Below are positions 34,025 to 42,959 of a stretch of 64,000 nucleotides of DNA, in pieces (the stretch's first letter is position 1; the number at the start of each line of letters is the position of its first letter). This DNA comes from CAITQP01 sp964387965. GTDB lineage: Bacteria > Patescibacteriota > Minisyncoccia > Phycocordibacterales > UBA9973. The notes under the pieces were generated by a model, which saw nothing but the letters and a program-made list of their open reading frames with translations, searched no databases and had not been told where the DNA came from. A program made the translations under genes and the position numbers. Location of the stretch: positions 4,823 to 68,822 of the forward strand of contig CAYLXO010000002.1 in assembly GCA_964387965.1 (NCBI GenBank). The letters are read 5' to 3'.

Positions 34025-34429
34025 TTATTTGCCGGTTTTAAAATTAAAACCTGATAAATTTGGTTTAGATACACCAAATAAAGTTACCCTATAAGCTGGA
34101 TGAGGAGTTTGCACAACACCATCATCGTCATAACAGCTACCTACCATAAGCGGCATTTTATTCCCAAGTACGTACCTACCACTTGACGGAGCTGTGTGTG
34201 ACCCTTGAGTATTATATGATTGAAAATAATAGACCATAGGGGGGAAACTCCCAACCGGGTTAATACTTACCGGCCCTGTACCACCAGGTACGCAATATGT
34301 GTTACCAAGTGTTGTTGCTGTCACCCTTCCGCCGAATGGGGTAGTAATACCAATAGCATCTACAGATTGGGCAATCAGTAAGTTGCCGACAACCAACATT
34401 ACTCCTAAAAACAACTCTATTTTTCTCAT
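34025..34429 (-). CDS. Small secreted protein of unknown function
   Basis: The product is about 134 residues with a signal peptide (LFLGVMLVVGNLLIAQSVDA). The mature part of about 110 residues is Gly/Pro/Thr-rich and beta-like, and two Cys residues (in NTYCVPGG and VGSCYDDDG) probably form a disulfide. No family is recognised. It is an unexpected insertion between rpmH and dnaA. ATG 34429 has TAGAAT 7 nt upstream. The frame extends to 34501 but would then cross the promoter and a DnaA-type box. Confidence 0.65.
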   Translation of the reverse strand: MRKIELFLGVMLVVGNLLIAQSVDAIGITTPFGGRVTATTLGNTYCVPGGTGPVSINPVGSFPPMVYYFQSYNTQGSHTAPSSGRYVLGNKMPLMVGSCYDDDGVVQTPHPAYRVTLFGVSKPNLSGFNFKTGK

Positions 34430-34493
34430 ATTTATAATTCTACCACTTAATAGAGAAACGTAAACTTCCGGCAAAATTATTTTCGTGTAAACT

Positions 34494-34621
34494 TTGTCCA
34501 CAGGTTTTCAACATAGATATGCAGGTATGTGTTGCTTGTTTGTTTACCCTCGTCGGTATAATCGACTTTGAGCAACTGTTTATATCTCTAGCTGTGGAAA
34601 ATGCTCGTTTTCTGTGTATAA
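34494..34621 (+). promoter_or_regulatory. dnaA promoter region with DnaA-box-like sites
   Basis: A TATAAT -10 box lies at 34557-34562. Three near-consensus DnaA sites surround it: TTGTCCACA (34494-34502), the complement of TTTTCCACA (34593-34601) and the complement of TTATACACA (34613-34621). The last two lie in the transcribed leader, suggesting autoregulation by DnaA, as is common. Confidence 0.65.
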
Positions 34622-34649
34622 CATTACAAACCGTAAGGCAAACATCTAC

Positions 34650-36014
34650 ATGGATACTCGTGAATTATGGAATCATTGTTTAGTTGAAATAGAATCTGAG
34701 GTTTCAAAGGCTAATTTCAGTACTTGGTTTAAAAATACCTCAATCGTTAAAGAGGACACAGGCACAATTTACATTGGTGTCCCAAACGAATTCGTAAAAG
34801 ACTGGCTCTCAAACAAATTTCATAAGCTTATTATGCGCGTGCTACGAAATGCGTGGGAAAGCACTCGTAGTGTTGAATATCAGGTTGTTAAAATTGATGG
34901 GAAAAACGGAAAACAAGAGCAAACAACCCAACTCAAACCTGAATTTGCGCTTAATACCGAACTCCCTCTTAAAGATCTGTATATAAATAAGGACGACAAT
35001 CTAAACCCACGATATACATTTGATACGTTTATTGTTGGACCTTTTAATGAACTTGCATATGCCGCTGCACAAGCAGCAGTTGCTCGCCCTGGAAAACAAT
35101 ACAACCCACTTTTTATATATGGTTCCACTGGACTTGGTAAAACACACCTTATCCAAGCTATTGGTAATGCTATAAAAGAAAAATACCCTGGAAAAAAAGT
35201 GTTTTATATTACACAAGAAAAATTTGTTGTTGATTTCATTAACTCTGTCCAAGCAAATAAGGGAACTGGGGGTAATACTTTTAAAGAAAAGTACCGAAAA
35301 TACGATGCGATTATTATTGACGATGTTCAATTAATTGGAAAAGCAGAAAAAACACAAGAGGAATTATTCCATTTGTTTAATAATTTTTACGAAAACGGTA
35401 AACAAATTGTTTTTTCATCAGATAAACATCCTAATTTCATTCCAGGTTTGGAAGATAGAATGCGCTCTCGATTTGCGCAGGGGATGATTGTTGATATTAC
35501 AGAACCAGAATATGAATCACGTCTTGCTATTTTAAAAGCAAAAACCAGAGAATTAAATATTAATCTTCCAGATGAAGTATTGGATTATATTGCAAGTGTA
35601 ATACAAGGGAATGTACGTGAACTTGAAGGTAGTCTTAATGCTATTATTCTTCAATCTCAATTAAAAGGAAGATTCCCAACTCTACTTGAAACAAAAAACC
35701 TCCTTAAAAATAATGTAAAACAAAAGAAAACTGCGTCTATCAAAGAGGTTGTAAAAGCTATTGCGGATTTTTACAACATAGAAGAAGAAGCAGTATATGA
35801 AAAAACTCGCAGGAAAGAGATTGTAAAAGTACGCCAAGTAGTAATGTATATCCTTCGAGAGGATTTTAACGTTTCATACCCGCTTATCGGCCAAAAATTA
35901 GGAGGAAAAGACCATACAACAGTCATCCATTCATGTTTAAAGGTTAAAGATGAGGTAAAAAACGATATGTTGCTCGCACAAGAAATTGATCAGATTCGTA
36001 TCTTGTTTAAATAG
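34650..36014 (+). CDS. dnaA: Chromosomal replication initiator DnaA
   Basis: DnaA binds DnaA boxes and melts oriC in its ATP form. The product is about 454 residues. Domain I starts at LWNHCLVEIESEVSKANFSTWF and domain II is short. Domain III (AAA+) has YNPLFIYGSTGLGKTHL with Walker A near residue 158 and IIIDDVQLIG as Walker B near 220. Domain IV ends with the signature GGKDHTTVIHSCLKV near residue 420. ATG 34650 (MDTRELW) is chosen. The frame extends to 34614 but only through the box-rich leader. Confidence 0.97.
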   Translation: MDTRELWNHCLVEIESEVSKANFSTWFKNTSIVKEDTGTIYIGVPNEFVKDWLSNKFHKLIMRVLRNAWESTRSVEYQVVKIDGKNGKQEQTTQLKPEFALNTELPLKDLYINKDDNLNPRYTFDTFIVGPFNELAYAAAQAAVARPGKQYNPLFIYGSTGLGKTHLIQAIGNAIKEKYPGKKVFYITQEKFVVDFINSVQANKGTGGNTFKEKYRKYDAIIIDDVQLIGKAEKTQEELFHLFNNFYENGKQIVFSSDKHPNFIPGLEDRMRSRFAQGMIVDITEPEYESRLAILKAKTRELNINLPDEVLDYIASVIQGNVRELEGSLNAIILQSQLKGRFPTLLETKNLLKNNVKQKKTASIKEVVKAIADFYNIEEEAVYEKTRRKEIVKVRQVVMYILREDFNVSYPLIGQKLGGKDHTTVIHSCLKVKDEVKNDMLLAQEIDQIRILFK

Positions 36015-36216
36015 GTGGGGAAAAGTGTTGATAGATATGGGGAAAATAATTAATAAATAGATGGTTTTAAAAAAGTAATTAATAAGTGTGTGTATTACTA
36101 TAATTAAATCCACAAAAATACCAATTTAAAAATAATAAAATTATATTGATAAATAAAGATTAAAATATCTTTTCCACATATCCACACCACTAATAGTAAT
36201 AATATGTATTAAATAT
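36015..36216. other. Probable replication origin (dnaA-dnaN intergenic region)
   Basis: This 202-bp gene-free segment is extremely A+T-rich. It has two TGGGGAAAA sites 22 bp apart (36016-36024 and 36038-36046; complement TTTTCCCCA). At its right end are tandem TTTTCCACA (36170-36178) and ATATCCACA (36178-36186). DnaA-box-like sites flanking an A+T-rich unwinding region between dnaA and dnaN is a classical bacterial oriC layout. All boxes are imperfect. Confidence 0.75.
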
Positions 36217-37314
36217 ATGATTCTAGAAACAGTTGTTGAAAAAATATTATACGCATTTGAGAACGCTGGAAGAATAACAGCAAAGAACCCGTCCCTACCT
36301 GCTTTAGCAAATGTTCTTTTTCTTGTTAAAAACAACACTGCCAAAATTAGATCAACAAATCTTAGTATAGGTATTGAATTTGATTTACCAGTAAAATCAG
36401 AAAGTAATGGAGTTGTTGCTCTAGATAGTAAAACTATCTGTAATTTTCTAAACTCACTTCCAAAAAACGAAAAAATTAAAATATCACTTTCTGGTACAGC
36501 GCTAACACTAACAACAAAAAACAATACAACAACTATAAAAACATACCCATACGAAGATTTCCCTACACTCCCAACAGTAACAGGTGAAGAGATAGAATTT
36601 CCAAGAAACAGTTTTATCACTGGGGTTAAAAGTGTTTCTTTTGCTGCTGCTTTGTCTGATATAAAACCAGAAATAGCGAGTATTTGTTTAATTTCAGACA
36701 AAAATACTGTTTATTTTGTCGCAACAGATTCATTCAGGCTTGCAGAAAAAAAAGAAGAATTAAAAAAACAAATCGATTTTCCTCAAATACTAATACCATC
36801 AAAAAACATGGTTGAAATAGTTAGAGTTTTAGAAGGGAAGAATGACACAATAAAAATTATTATTGGAGAAAATCAAATAGCTTGTATTACTGATGGTGTA
36901 TATATAACATCAAAAATAATCTCTGGTTCATTTCCAGATTATAAACAAATCATCCCTAAAAATTTCTCTACAGAAGTTGTTGTTCTTAAACAAGATCTTA
37001 TAAATATGATTAAAAGCGCTAATGTCTTCTCAGACAAGTTTAATCAAATAAACCTTACAGTGGCTACAAAAAAGAAAAGAATTGAATGTAGCGCAAAAAA
37101 TCCAGATATAGGCGAATATACAGGTGTAATCGAGGGTACTATTCATGGAGATGATGTTTCTGTTTCATTTAACTACACCTACCTTCTTGATTGTTTGAAT
37201 AGTATTTCACAAGATAGTGTTGTTCTTGGAATGAATGGTTCAACAAAAGCGATAGTTGTTCGCGGGGTTTCAAATGGTAGTTTCACGTATTTACTTCAAC
37301 CAATGAATAGATAA
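36217..37314 (+). CDS. dnaN: DNA polymerase III beta subunit (sliding clamp)
   Basis: The 365-residue protein forms the dimeric ring that tethers DNA polymerase. Three repeated clamp domains are evident. Family landmarks include LPALANVLFLV near the start, FATDSFRLAEKK (here VATDSFRLAEKKEEL) in the middle, and the C-terminal GSFTYLLQPMNR, equivalent to the usual YLIMPMR tail that shapes the partner-binding pocket. It lies directly downstream of the presumed origin. Confidence 0.96.
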   Translation: MILETVVEKILYAFENAGRITAKNPSLPALANVLFLVKNNTAKIRSTNLSIGIEFDLPVKSESNGVVALDSKTICNFLNSLPKNEKIKISLSGTALTLTTKNNTTTIKTYPYEDFPTLPTVTGEEIEFPRNSFITGVKSVSFAAALSDIKPEIASICLISDKNTVYFVATDSFRLAEKKEELKKQIDFPQILIPSKNMVEIVRVLEGKNDTIKIIIGENQIACITDGVYITSKIISGSFPDYKQIIPKNFSTEVVVLKQDLINMIKSANVFSDKFNQINLTVATKKKRIECSAKNPDIGEYTGVIEGTIHGDDVSVSFNYTYLLDCLNSISQDSVVLGMNGSTKAIVVRGVSNGSFTYLLQPMNR

Positions 37315-37316
37315 GT

Positions 37317-37574
37317 ATGAAACATTTAAGGGATTTTTTATCTCGTTTTAAAGAGATCCAAAAACAAAGTATTGAAACAAAAGATACGATTATTTCGATA
37401 CTGGAAAGTGTTGGGATATTAAAAATAAAAAAAGAAGATATTTCTATTAACAATCAAACTATATTTATAAAAACTTCTCCTATAAAAAAGAATGAATTGT
37501 TTTTAAAAAAAGAAATCATATTAAATAAAATAAAAGAAAAACCTGAATTAAAAAACATTACACGTATTGTGTAA
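37317..37574 (+). CDS. Small DUF721/DciA-like protein (tentative)
   Basis: This 85-residue basic protein starts 2 nt after the dnaN stop. The layout (an N-terminal helix LRDFLSRFKEIQKQ, a strand pair DISINNQTIFIKTSPI, then a helix LFLKKEIILNKIKEK and a closing ITRIV strand) resembles the compact KH-like fold of DUF721/DciA. DciA loads replicative helicase in bacteria lacking DnaC, which would suit this place beside dnaA and dnaN. Similarity is weak, so the function is a suggestion. Confidence 0.5.
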   Translation: MKHLRDFLSRFKEIQKQSIETKDTIISILESVGILKIKKEDISINNQTIFIKTSPIKKNELFLKKEIILNKIKEKPELKNITRIV

Positions 37575-37582
37575 TGTTTTTT
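37550..37582 (+). terminator. Intrinsic terminator of the dnaN unit
   Basis: A perfect 14-bp stem with loop GTATT overlaps the stop codon of the small gene. The right arm ends in six T. The opposing PBP gene stops at 37590, so it may serve both strands. Confidence 0.85.
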
Positions 37583-37589
37583 AATATAG

Positions 37590-40112
37590 TTATTCAATTA
37601 TTACAGTAACACTTGCATTTGTGGTGTTGTTAATTGAATCTGTGCACGAAACGCTAATAGTGTTTGAACCTTGAGTTAATTGAGGTAATTCAGATAATGA
37701 TAGTGTGAATATTGGGTTAGGCCCTTTTGTGGTTCCGACATATTTATTATTTAAGAATACATCACTTTTTACAAAAGGATACTTACTTGATGGTTGTATG
37801 TTTAACACTATTTGGTCTGTGTTTTTAAATAGTTGCCCTTCTGTTGGGGATGTAATTGTTACAACAGGCATGTTTTGTTGTGTATGAACATCATCAGTAA
37901 GTGTTGGTTTTTGTTCTTGAGTTATGATTTGGAATCTATAACTATTAGTTGCCCACCAATTTCTTACCGTTGTTTCCCAGTTGTTATATAAAGGGTCTTT
38001 GTTTGGGTTTTCAGGTTTACCCCCAAGTGGGTTCTCTTTATTTATCCAATGGAGAATGTCATGTACATCAGTAAATATGTATTCTTTTTGTGTCTCTTTT
38101 GGTGTAAATTCTGTCGCAAGTTTTCCAGAAATTGTATCTATAATATACCCCTCGTTTCCTTGCCAGAAGCCACGAAGTACTGGGGGAAGAGATGAGTAAT
38201 TTTGATTTTTAACAGGTTCTTCAAAAGTTTCGTTTGGGTATTTCTTAAGAGCATCAACCATAAATTGATGAAAGATAGGCGAAGCAATCACATTTTGTGG
38301 CATAGAAGTGTTTTCATTTTTTCCAAGCCACACACCTGCAACAAGTGAGGGTGTATACCCAACAGTCCAAGAATCCTTAAAACCGTTTGTGGTACCTGTT
38401 TTTGCTGCAACTTGTCTGTCAGGGAAATATAATGGTGAATGTGCACCAAAAGTAGGTGTACGAGCAACATTATCAGAAAGGATACTACTTATTTGAAGAG
38501 AAATATTCTTATCAAGCACTTGTACTGGTTGGTCTTGCCATTCTTCAAGCTTATTTCCATCTTTATCTTCTACAGAAAGAACTGCACTATATGGGTGACG
38601 AACACCTCCTGTTGCAAAAACTCCATACGCGCTTGTTTCTTCAAGTAACCGTACTTCACCTCCTCCCAACACAAGAGAGAGTCCATATTTTTCTGGCTCA
38701 TTAAGTGTTGTTACTCCCATGTCTTGTGCAGTTTTAATAGCGTTTTTTACACCCACCAAATACAACATTTTTACAGCAGGAATGTTCATCGAGCGTGCGA
38801 GAGCCTCACGAATAGTCATTGGGCCATGGAACGTATTGTCGTAGTTTCCTGGAGAATAACAAAGACTTTTTGGGGTGTTGCCATACGGTTCTCCGTACGG
38901 GTTACATCCAGGATAAAATTCTGTCGGGACATCAAAGAGTACTGTTTCTGGTGTATAGCCCATTTTGAAGGCTGTCGCATACATAAATGGTTTAAATGAA
39001 GATCCTGGTTGGCGTCGAGCTGTTGTTACATTAAAATTCCCATCTATTTCTTGGTCAAAATAATTTCGCGATCCAACCATTGTAAGAATTTGACCTGTTT
39101 TTGGGTCGATAGCTACAAGACCAGCATTTTCATCTTCAATTTGTTTATTTTTACCAGTTGTGTAATCAACAACCGCTTTTTCACCCGCTGATTGCAAATC
39201 TAAATCGAGAGTAGAAATTACTTTTAAACCACCCGATTCAACTGTATCAACACCGTATTTTTGTTCGAGATAATCTTTTATGAAGAATACAAAATGAGGA
39301 GCTTTGATAGAGTCATATGATTTTTTTGATTGTTCTTTAAATACTACTTTTTCAGCTTTCGCATCCATATATTCTGTATCGGAAATAAACCCAAGTGTAT
39401 TCATTCGGAAAAGAACAAGGTTTTTTCTGTTTTCAAGTTCATCTTTGTGTGAGCCGTATGGTGAATAACGAGTAGGGGCGTTGGGGATAGACGCAAGGTA
39501 TGCAGATTCAGCGAGTGTGAGATCACGGGGTGCTTTACCTAGAAATGTTTGCGATGCTTCTTCTATTCCATAAATATTTCCTCCATATGGAATTTCATTC
39601 AAATACATTCCTAGAATTTCATCTTTTGTGTATGAACGATTGAGTTTGAGAGCAAGTATCACTTCTTTAATCTTTCGGACAATTGTCTTATCGTCTGAAA
39701 GAATAGATTTTTTTATAACTTGCTGTGTGATTGTTGAGCCACCCTGCGCTCGATGGCCTTTTGTGATATCAGCAATGAGAGCGCGAATAATTGCTTTTGG
39801 TTCGATACCATAATTTTGGTAAAAATTACCATCTTCAATCGCAACAGTCGCATTTTTAATATTCACACCCATATCAGTATAGGGAATGCTTGTTCGGTGT
39901 TTATTGCTACCAAGATTATAGAGCAGTATTGTTCCTGTGCGGTCGTATATTTTAGTTGAGTTTACTTCCTTTCTGGCATTAAAAGAGGAGAAATCAGGTA
40001 ACTGGATAGTGCTCACCCAAATCAAAACGATACTACAAAGAACAGTAATTGTTCCCAATACTGCAAAACATAGGTTACGTATAAAGTGGCGCAAACGTCC
40101 GCTTATTTTCAT
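37590..40112 (-). CDS. Class A penicillin-binding protein (PBP1A type)
   Basis: This bifunctional murein synthase is about 840 residues. It has an N-terminal membrane anchor (LCFAVLGTITVLCSIVLIW) and a GT51 glycosyltransferase domain with EDGNFYQNYGIEPKAI near residue 91 and GGSTITQQ. The transpeptidase domain has catalytic Ser in PGSSFKPFMY near residue 370, the SMN motif (SxN), and KTGTT near 570. A C-terminal Ig-like domain (VVTITSPTEGQLF to the end) replaces the tail seen in E. coli PBP1A. It polymerises and cross-links peptidoglycan. I start at ATG 40112 because TATGAT lies 7 nt upstream. An in-frame ATG at 40124 is the alternative. Confidence 0.93.
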   Translation of the reverse strand: MKISGRLRHFIRNLCFAVLGTITVLCSIVLIWVSTIQLPDFSSFNARKEVNSTKIYDRTGTILLYNLGSNKHRTSIPYTDMGVNIKNATVAIEDGNFYQNYGIEPKAIIRALIADITKGHRAQGGSTITQQVIKKSILSDDKTIVRKIKEVILALKLNRSYTKDEILGMYLNEIPYGGNIYGIEEASQTFLGKAPRDLTLAESAYLASIPNAPTRYSPYGSHKDELENRKNLVLFRMNTLGFISDTEYMDAKAEKVVFKEQSKKSYDSIKAPHFVFFIKDYLEQKYGVDTVESGGLKVISTLDLDLQSAGEKAVVDYTTGKNKQIEDENAGLVAIDPKTGQILTMVGSRNYFDQEIDGNFNVTTARRQPGSSFKPFMYATAFKMGYTPETVLFDVPTEFYPGCNPYGEPYGNTPKSLCYSPGNYDNTFHGPMTIREALARSMNIPAVKMLYLVGVKNAIKTAQDMGVTTLNEPEKYGLSLVLGGGEVRLLEETSAYGVFATGGVRHPYSAVLSVEDKDGNKLEEWQDQPVQVLDKNISLQISSILSDNVARTPTFGAHSPLYFPDRQVAAKTGTTNGFKDSWTVGYTPSLVAGVWLGKNENTSMPQNVIASPIFHQFMVDALKKYPNETFEEPVKNQNYSSLPPVLRGFWQGNEGYIIDTISGKLATEFTPKETQKEYIFTDVHDILHWINKENPLGGKPENPNKDPLYNNWETTVRNWWATNSYRFQIITQEQKPTLTDDVHTQQNMPVVTITSPTEGQLFKNTDQIVLNIQPSSKYPFVKSDVFLNNKYVGTTKGPNPIFTLSLSELPQLTQGSNTISVSCTDSINNTTNASVTVIIE

Positions 40113-40167
40113 AGGGAAAATCATACCATGAAAGACAAAAAATACCTTTTGTGTTAGAGTTTGTTTT

Positions 40168-41550
40168 ATGAATACGACAGTCGTAGATGAGCTATTTTCT
40201 CGAGGGGTTGCACAGTTTGTTGACCCAGACGGAAGTTTTCGTAAAAAAATCGAAGGCAAAATAAACGGCACATACACAGGAGAGATACTAATAAAACTCG
40301 GTGTGGACCCAACACGCCCAGATATTCATTTGGGGCATGCTGTAGCCCTCCGTAAACTACGTGCATTCCAAGATATTGGGTGCAAAGTTATTTTCTTGGT
40401 AGGAGACTATACAGCGCAGATCGGGGACCCAACTGGCAAAAGCAAGGTAAGACCTGAAATCAGTCAGCAAGAAATTGAGGTAAACATGAAAACATACCTC
40501 GACCAGATTGGTAAAATTCTTAAAGTTGAACCAGACGTTTTTTCTTGGATTAGAAATTCCGATTGGTTTACAAACGTTACTGATATTTTAACTCCAGAAG
40601 GTGTAAAAAGTGTATCGATAAGTACACCTGAAGGAGAATTAAAAATACCTTCGACCGATTTTATTGCGAAAGCTGCTGTCTTTGATAAAACAAGAATGCA
40701 AATTACCCACTTAAATAAAGGGAAAGCATACGTTGTTTCGTTAACACGAGTGCTCTCAGTTTTACGGCACATCACACATGCACGTCTTATTGAGCGGGAT
40801 ATGTTTCAAGATCGGTTAAATGGTGGAGGAGAGTTGTATATGCATGAAATGCTCTACCCAGTGTTACAAGGTATTGATTCTTCTGTGCTCGCAAATATTT
40901 ACGGCTCATGTGATATGGAAATTGGTGGTACTGACCAGACATTCAACATGCTTATTGGGCGTGATGTTATGAAAATGAGTAAGCAACCAGAACAAGCTGT
41001 TATGTCTGTAGATATTCTTGAAGGGCTTGATGGTAAAGAAAAGATGTCTAAGTCACTTGATAACTACATTAGTATCGCTGACGATGCAAAAAATATGTAC
41101 GGAAAAGTGATGTCGCTACCAGATTCACTCATCAGCCGATATTTTTTGCTCTGTACATATACAAGCAAGGAGGACGTTCTAGATATACAGAATAAACTCA
41201 CTTCTGGAAAGTTGCATCCAAAAGAAGCAAAAATGAGACTTGGACGAGAGATTGTAGCTATCTATCATGGAGATGCACTTGCGAAAGAAGCCGAAGAAGC
41301 ATTTGTGTCTACCTTTTCTAAAGGAGAAATTCCTGAGGATGTAGAAGAAGTCGCGTACGCTGAAGGAAGAATGCTTCTTGATGTGCTGGCTGAAAAAGGA
41401 GTTGTTTCTTCAAAGACAGAAGCACGCAGACTTTTTGAACAAGGCGCAGTTACGCACCTTGAGGATGATATAAAGATTGAAGATCAAAAAACTGAAGCAA
41501 AAAAAGGTACCTACCGTATAGGCAAACACCGATTTATAAAAATCGTTTAA
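40168..41550 (+). CDS. tyrS: Tyrosyl-tRNA synthetase
   Basis: This class I aminoacyl-tRNA synthetase charges tRNA-Tyr. The 460-residue protein has the HIGH-type motif HLGH at 54-57, the KMSKS loop (EKMSKSLDN) near residue 291 and a C-terminal S4 RNA-binding domain from about 395. The interior sequence GGTDQTFNMLIGRDVM matches the TyrRS substrate-binding region of the TyrZ-like branch. It diverges from the PBP gene and ends in a strong terminator. Confidence 0.95.
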   Translation: MNTTVVDELFSRGVAQFVDPDGSFRKKIEGKINGTYTGEILIKLGVDPTRPDIHLGHAVALRKLRAFQDIGCKVIFLVGDYTAQIGDPTGKSKVRPEISQQEIEVNMKTYLDQIGKILKVEPDVFSWIRNSDWFTNVTDILTPEGVKSVSISTPEGELKIPSTDFIAKAAVFDKTRMQITHLNKGKAYVVSLTRVLSVLRHITHARLIERDMFQDRLNGGGELYMHEMLYPVLQGIDSSVLANIYGSCDMEIGGTDQTFNMLIGRDVMKMSKQPEQAVMSVDILEGLDGKEKMSKSLDNYISIADDAKNMYGKVMSLPDSLISRYFLLCTYTSKEDVLDIQNKLTSGKLHPKEAKMRLGREIVAIYHGDALAKEAEEAFVSTFSKGEIPEDVEEVAYAEGRMLLDVLAEKGVVSSKTEARRLFEQGAVTHLEDDIKIEDQKTEAKKGTYRIGKHRFIKIV

Positions 41551-41584
41551 ATAAAAAACTCCCTCTAGAGGGAGTTTTTTATTT
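41549..41584. terminator. Bidirectional terminator after tyrS
   Basis: A perfect 16-bp stem with loop CTAG spans the tyrS stop codon. The left arm is A-rich and the right arm T-rich. It serves tyrS and probably the opposing acidic-protein gene. Confidence 0.9.
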
Positions 41585-41594
41585 TTGGATGTAT

Positions 41595-41783
41595 TTAGTA
41601 TGAATCGTCTCCACCAAGACCTTCTTCTTCGTCAGGGTCGCCTTCGGCAAATTCGTCATCAGTTGTCGTCTCTAAATCAGCGTCGTCAAAGAAATCTTCC
41701 ACATCAGCTTCTTCTTCCATAGAAGAACCGTCGAAGTCCATTTCTTTATCAGAATCTTTCATCTCATCCTCTTCAAAATTCAT
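41595..41783 (-). CDS. Small, extremely acidic protein
   Basis: This 62-residue protein is made of about half Asp and Glu with almost no basic residues and one short Gly-rich end (EEEGLGGDDSY). It has no Cys, signal peptide or hydrophobic segment and is surely disordered. Similar acidic mini-proteins occur in many CPR genomes, and their role is unknown. Support for coding is an ordered context: a -10-like TATAAA 5 nt before the start, and a terminator just after the stop. Confidence 0.6.
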   Translation of the reverse strand: MNFEEDEMKDSDKEMDFDGSSMEEEADVEDFFDDADLETTTDDEFAEGDPDEEEGLGGDDSY

Positions 41784-41896
41784 ATGTGTTTATACGTAAG
41801 ATATATATGTATAAGCGACCATTAATTAATACGGTACATTTGTATCAAATGCTATTTTTCTTGGCAATATCATTTAACGAAAAAAACTGGGGAAAA

Positions 41897-42370
41897 CTAT
41901 AAACGCTCATGAGCTACACAGGTAAGTGCGCAGGCAAGAGCATCTACTTCATCATCGATCATTTTTTCATTCGGCAATCGAATTAGCTTAGGGACCATAT
42001 TCATCACCGCTTTTTTGTCACTTTTCCCGTATCCTGTGACAGCCACTTTTATTTGAAGGGGAGTGTATTCATAGATAGAAAGATGGTGCTTTTTTGCCAT
42101 ATATAGTATGACACCACGTGCTTCTGCCACACTCATCGCTGTTGTTGTGTTTTTTTCAAAATACAATTTTTCAATTGAGAGTGCTGTTGGAGTATGTGCG
42201 ATGATTATACGTTCTAATTCATCACCAATAAGTACAAGACGTTCTGCGTGAGATAGTTTTGATGATGTTTTAAAACATTCAGAAAAAATATATTGTTCTT
42301 TCGGTCCAGATTTTTCAATGACTGCAATACCGACACGTTCAACACCAGGATCGATTCCTAAAATTTTCAT
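41897..42370 (-). CDS. ruvC: Crossover junction endodeoxyribonuclease RuvC
   Basis: RuvC resolves Holliday junctions as a dimer. The 157-residue length fits. Catalytic acids are visible: Asp7 in GIDPGVERVG, Glu67 in SIEKLYF, and the Asp139/Asp140 and Asp143 cluster in DDEVDALACAL. Family sequence TPLQIKVAVTGYGKSDK is intact. It lies 1 nt after yebC and close to ruvB on the other strand. A ruvA gene is not in the window. Confidence 0.95.
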   Translation of the reverse strand: MKILGIDPGVERVGIAVIEKSGPKEQYIFSECFKTSSKLSHAERLVLIGDELERIIIAHTPTALSIEKLYFEKNTTTAMSVAEARGVILYMAKKHHLSIYEYTPLQIKVAVTGYGKSDKKAVMNMVPKLIRLPNEKMIDDEVDALACALTCVAHERL

Positions 42371-42371
42371 A

Positions 42372-42896
42372 TTATTCTGCGTTAGTGATTATTTGGCTTA
42401 CATCATCAAGTGCTTCAAGTTCATCAACAACTTCGGAAAGTAATTCAGTATCGCTTTCTGAAAGGGGAATAGTTATGGTCGGAATCAGTTCACCGTTTTC
42501 TTTTTGAAATCCCCACATAACACTACCGATTGCACCAAGGGAACACCCGTTTTTATCAAGGATATGTCGTATGTCTTGGGCTGCACGGTTTCTACTATCG
42601 GTGAGTGCTTGGATAATTATTCCAACACCACCTGGGCCATATGCTTCGTACGTAATACTTTCTAAATCTTTTGTTTCTGTAGCTTTCGATATAGCACGCT
42701 CGATAGTATCAAGTGGCATATCAAGCGAACGAGCTTTTTCAATAAGTGATTTAACAGCGATCGCATCGCGGTCGCCTTTAGCAACTTTTACTTGAGCGCT
42801 AATCATGCGGGCCATTTTCCCAAACACTTGGGCGCGCTTCGCATCACTGGCACCTTTTTGTCTTTTTATTTGAGCCCACTTCGAATGTCCTGCCAT
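42372..42896 (-). CDS. YebC/TACO1-family protein, shortened
   Basis: The N-terminus MAGHSKWAQIKRQKG...DAKR is the family signature, followed by YEAYGPGGVGIIIQALTDSRNRA. At 174 residues it lacks about 70 residues of the usual 240-250. The third domain appears reduced to the final segment IPLSESDTELLSEVVDELEALDD. YebC proteins act on translation (relief of stalling at proline stretches) or as transcriptional regulators of recombination genes. The pairing with ruvC is conserved in many bacteria. Confidence 0.92.
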   Translation of the reverse strand: MAGHSKWAQIKRQKGASDAKRAQVFGKMARMISAQVKVAKGDRDAIAVKSLIEKARSLDMPLDTIERAISKATETKDLESITYEAYGPGGVGIIIQALTDSRNRAAQDIRHILDKNGCSLGAIGSVMWGFQKENGELIPTITIPLSESDTELLSEVVDELEALDDVSQIITNAE

Positions 42897-42959
42897 AGGA
42901 ACAGCTTACAGCTGATAGGTGATTGGTTCAAGCCGGTGATAATTTAGGCAATAAAAAAA

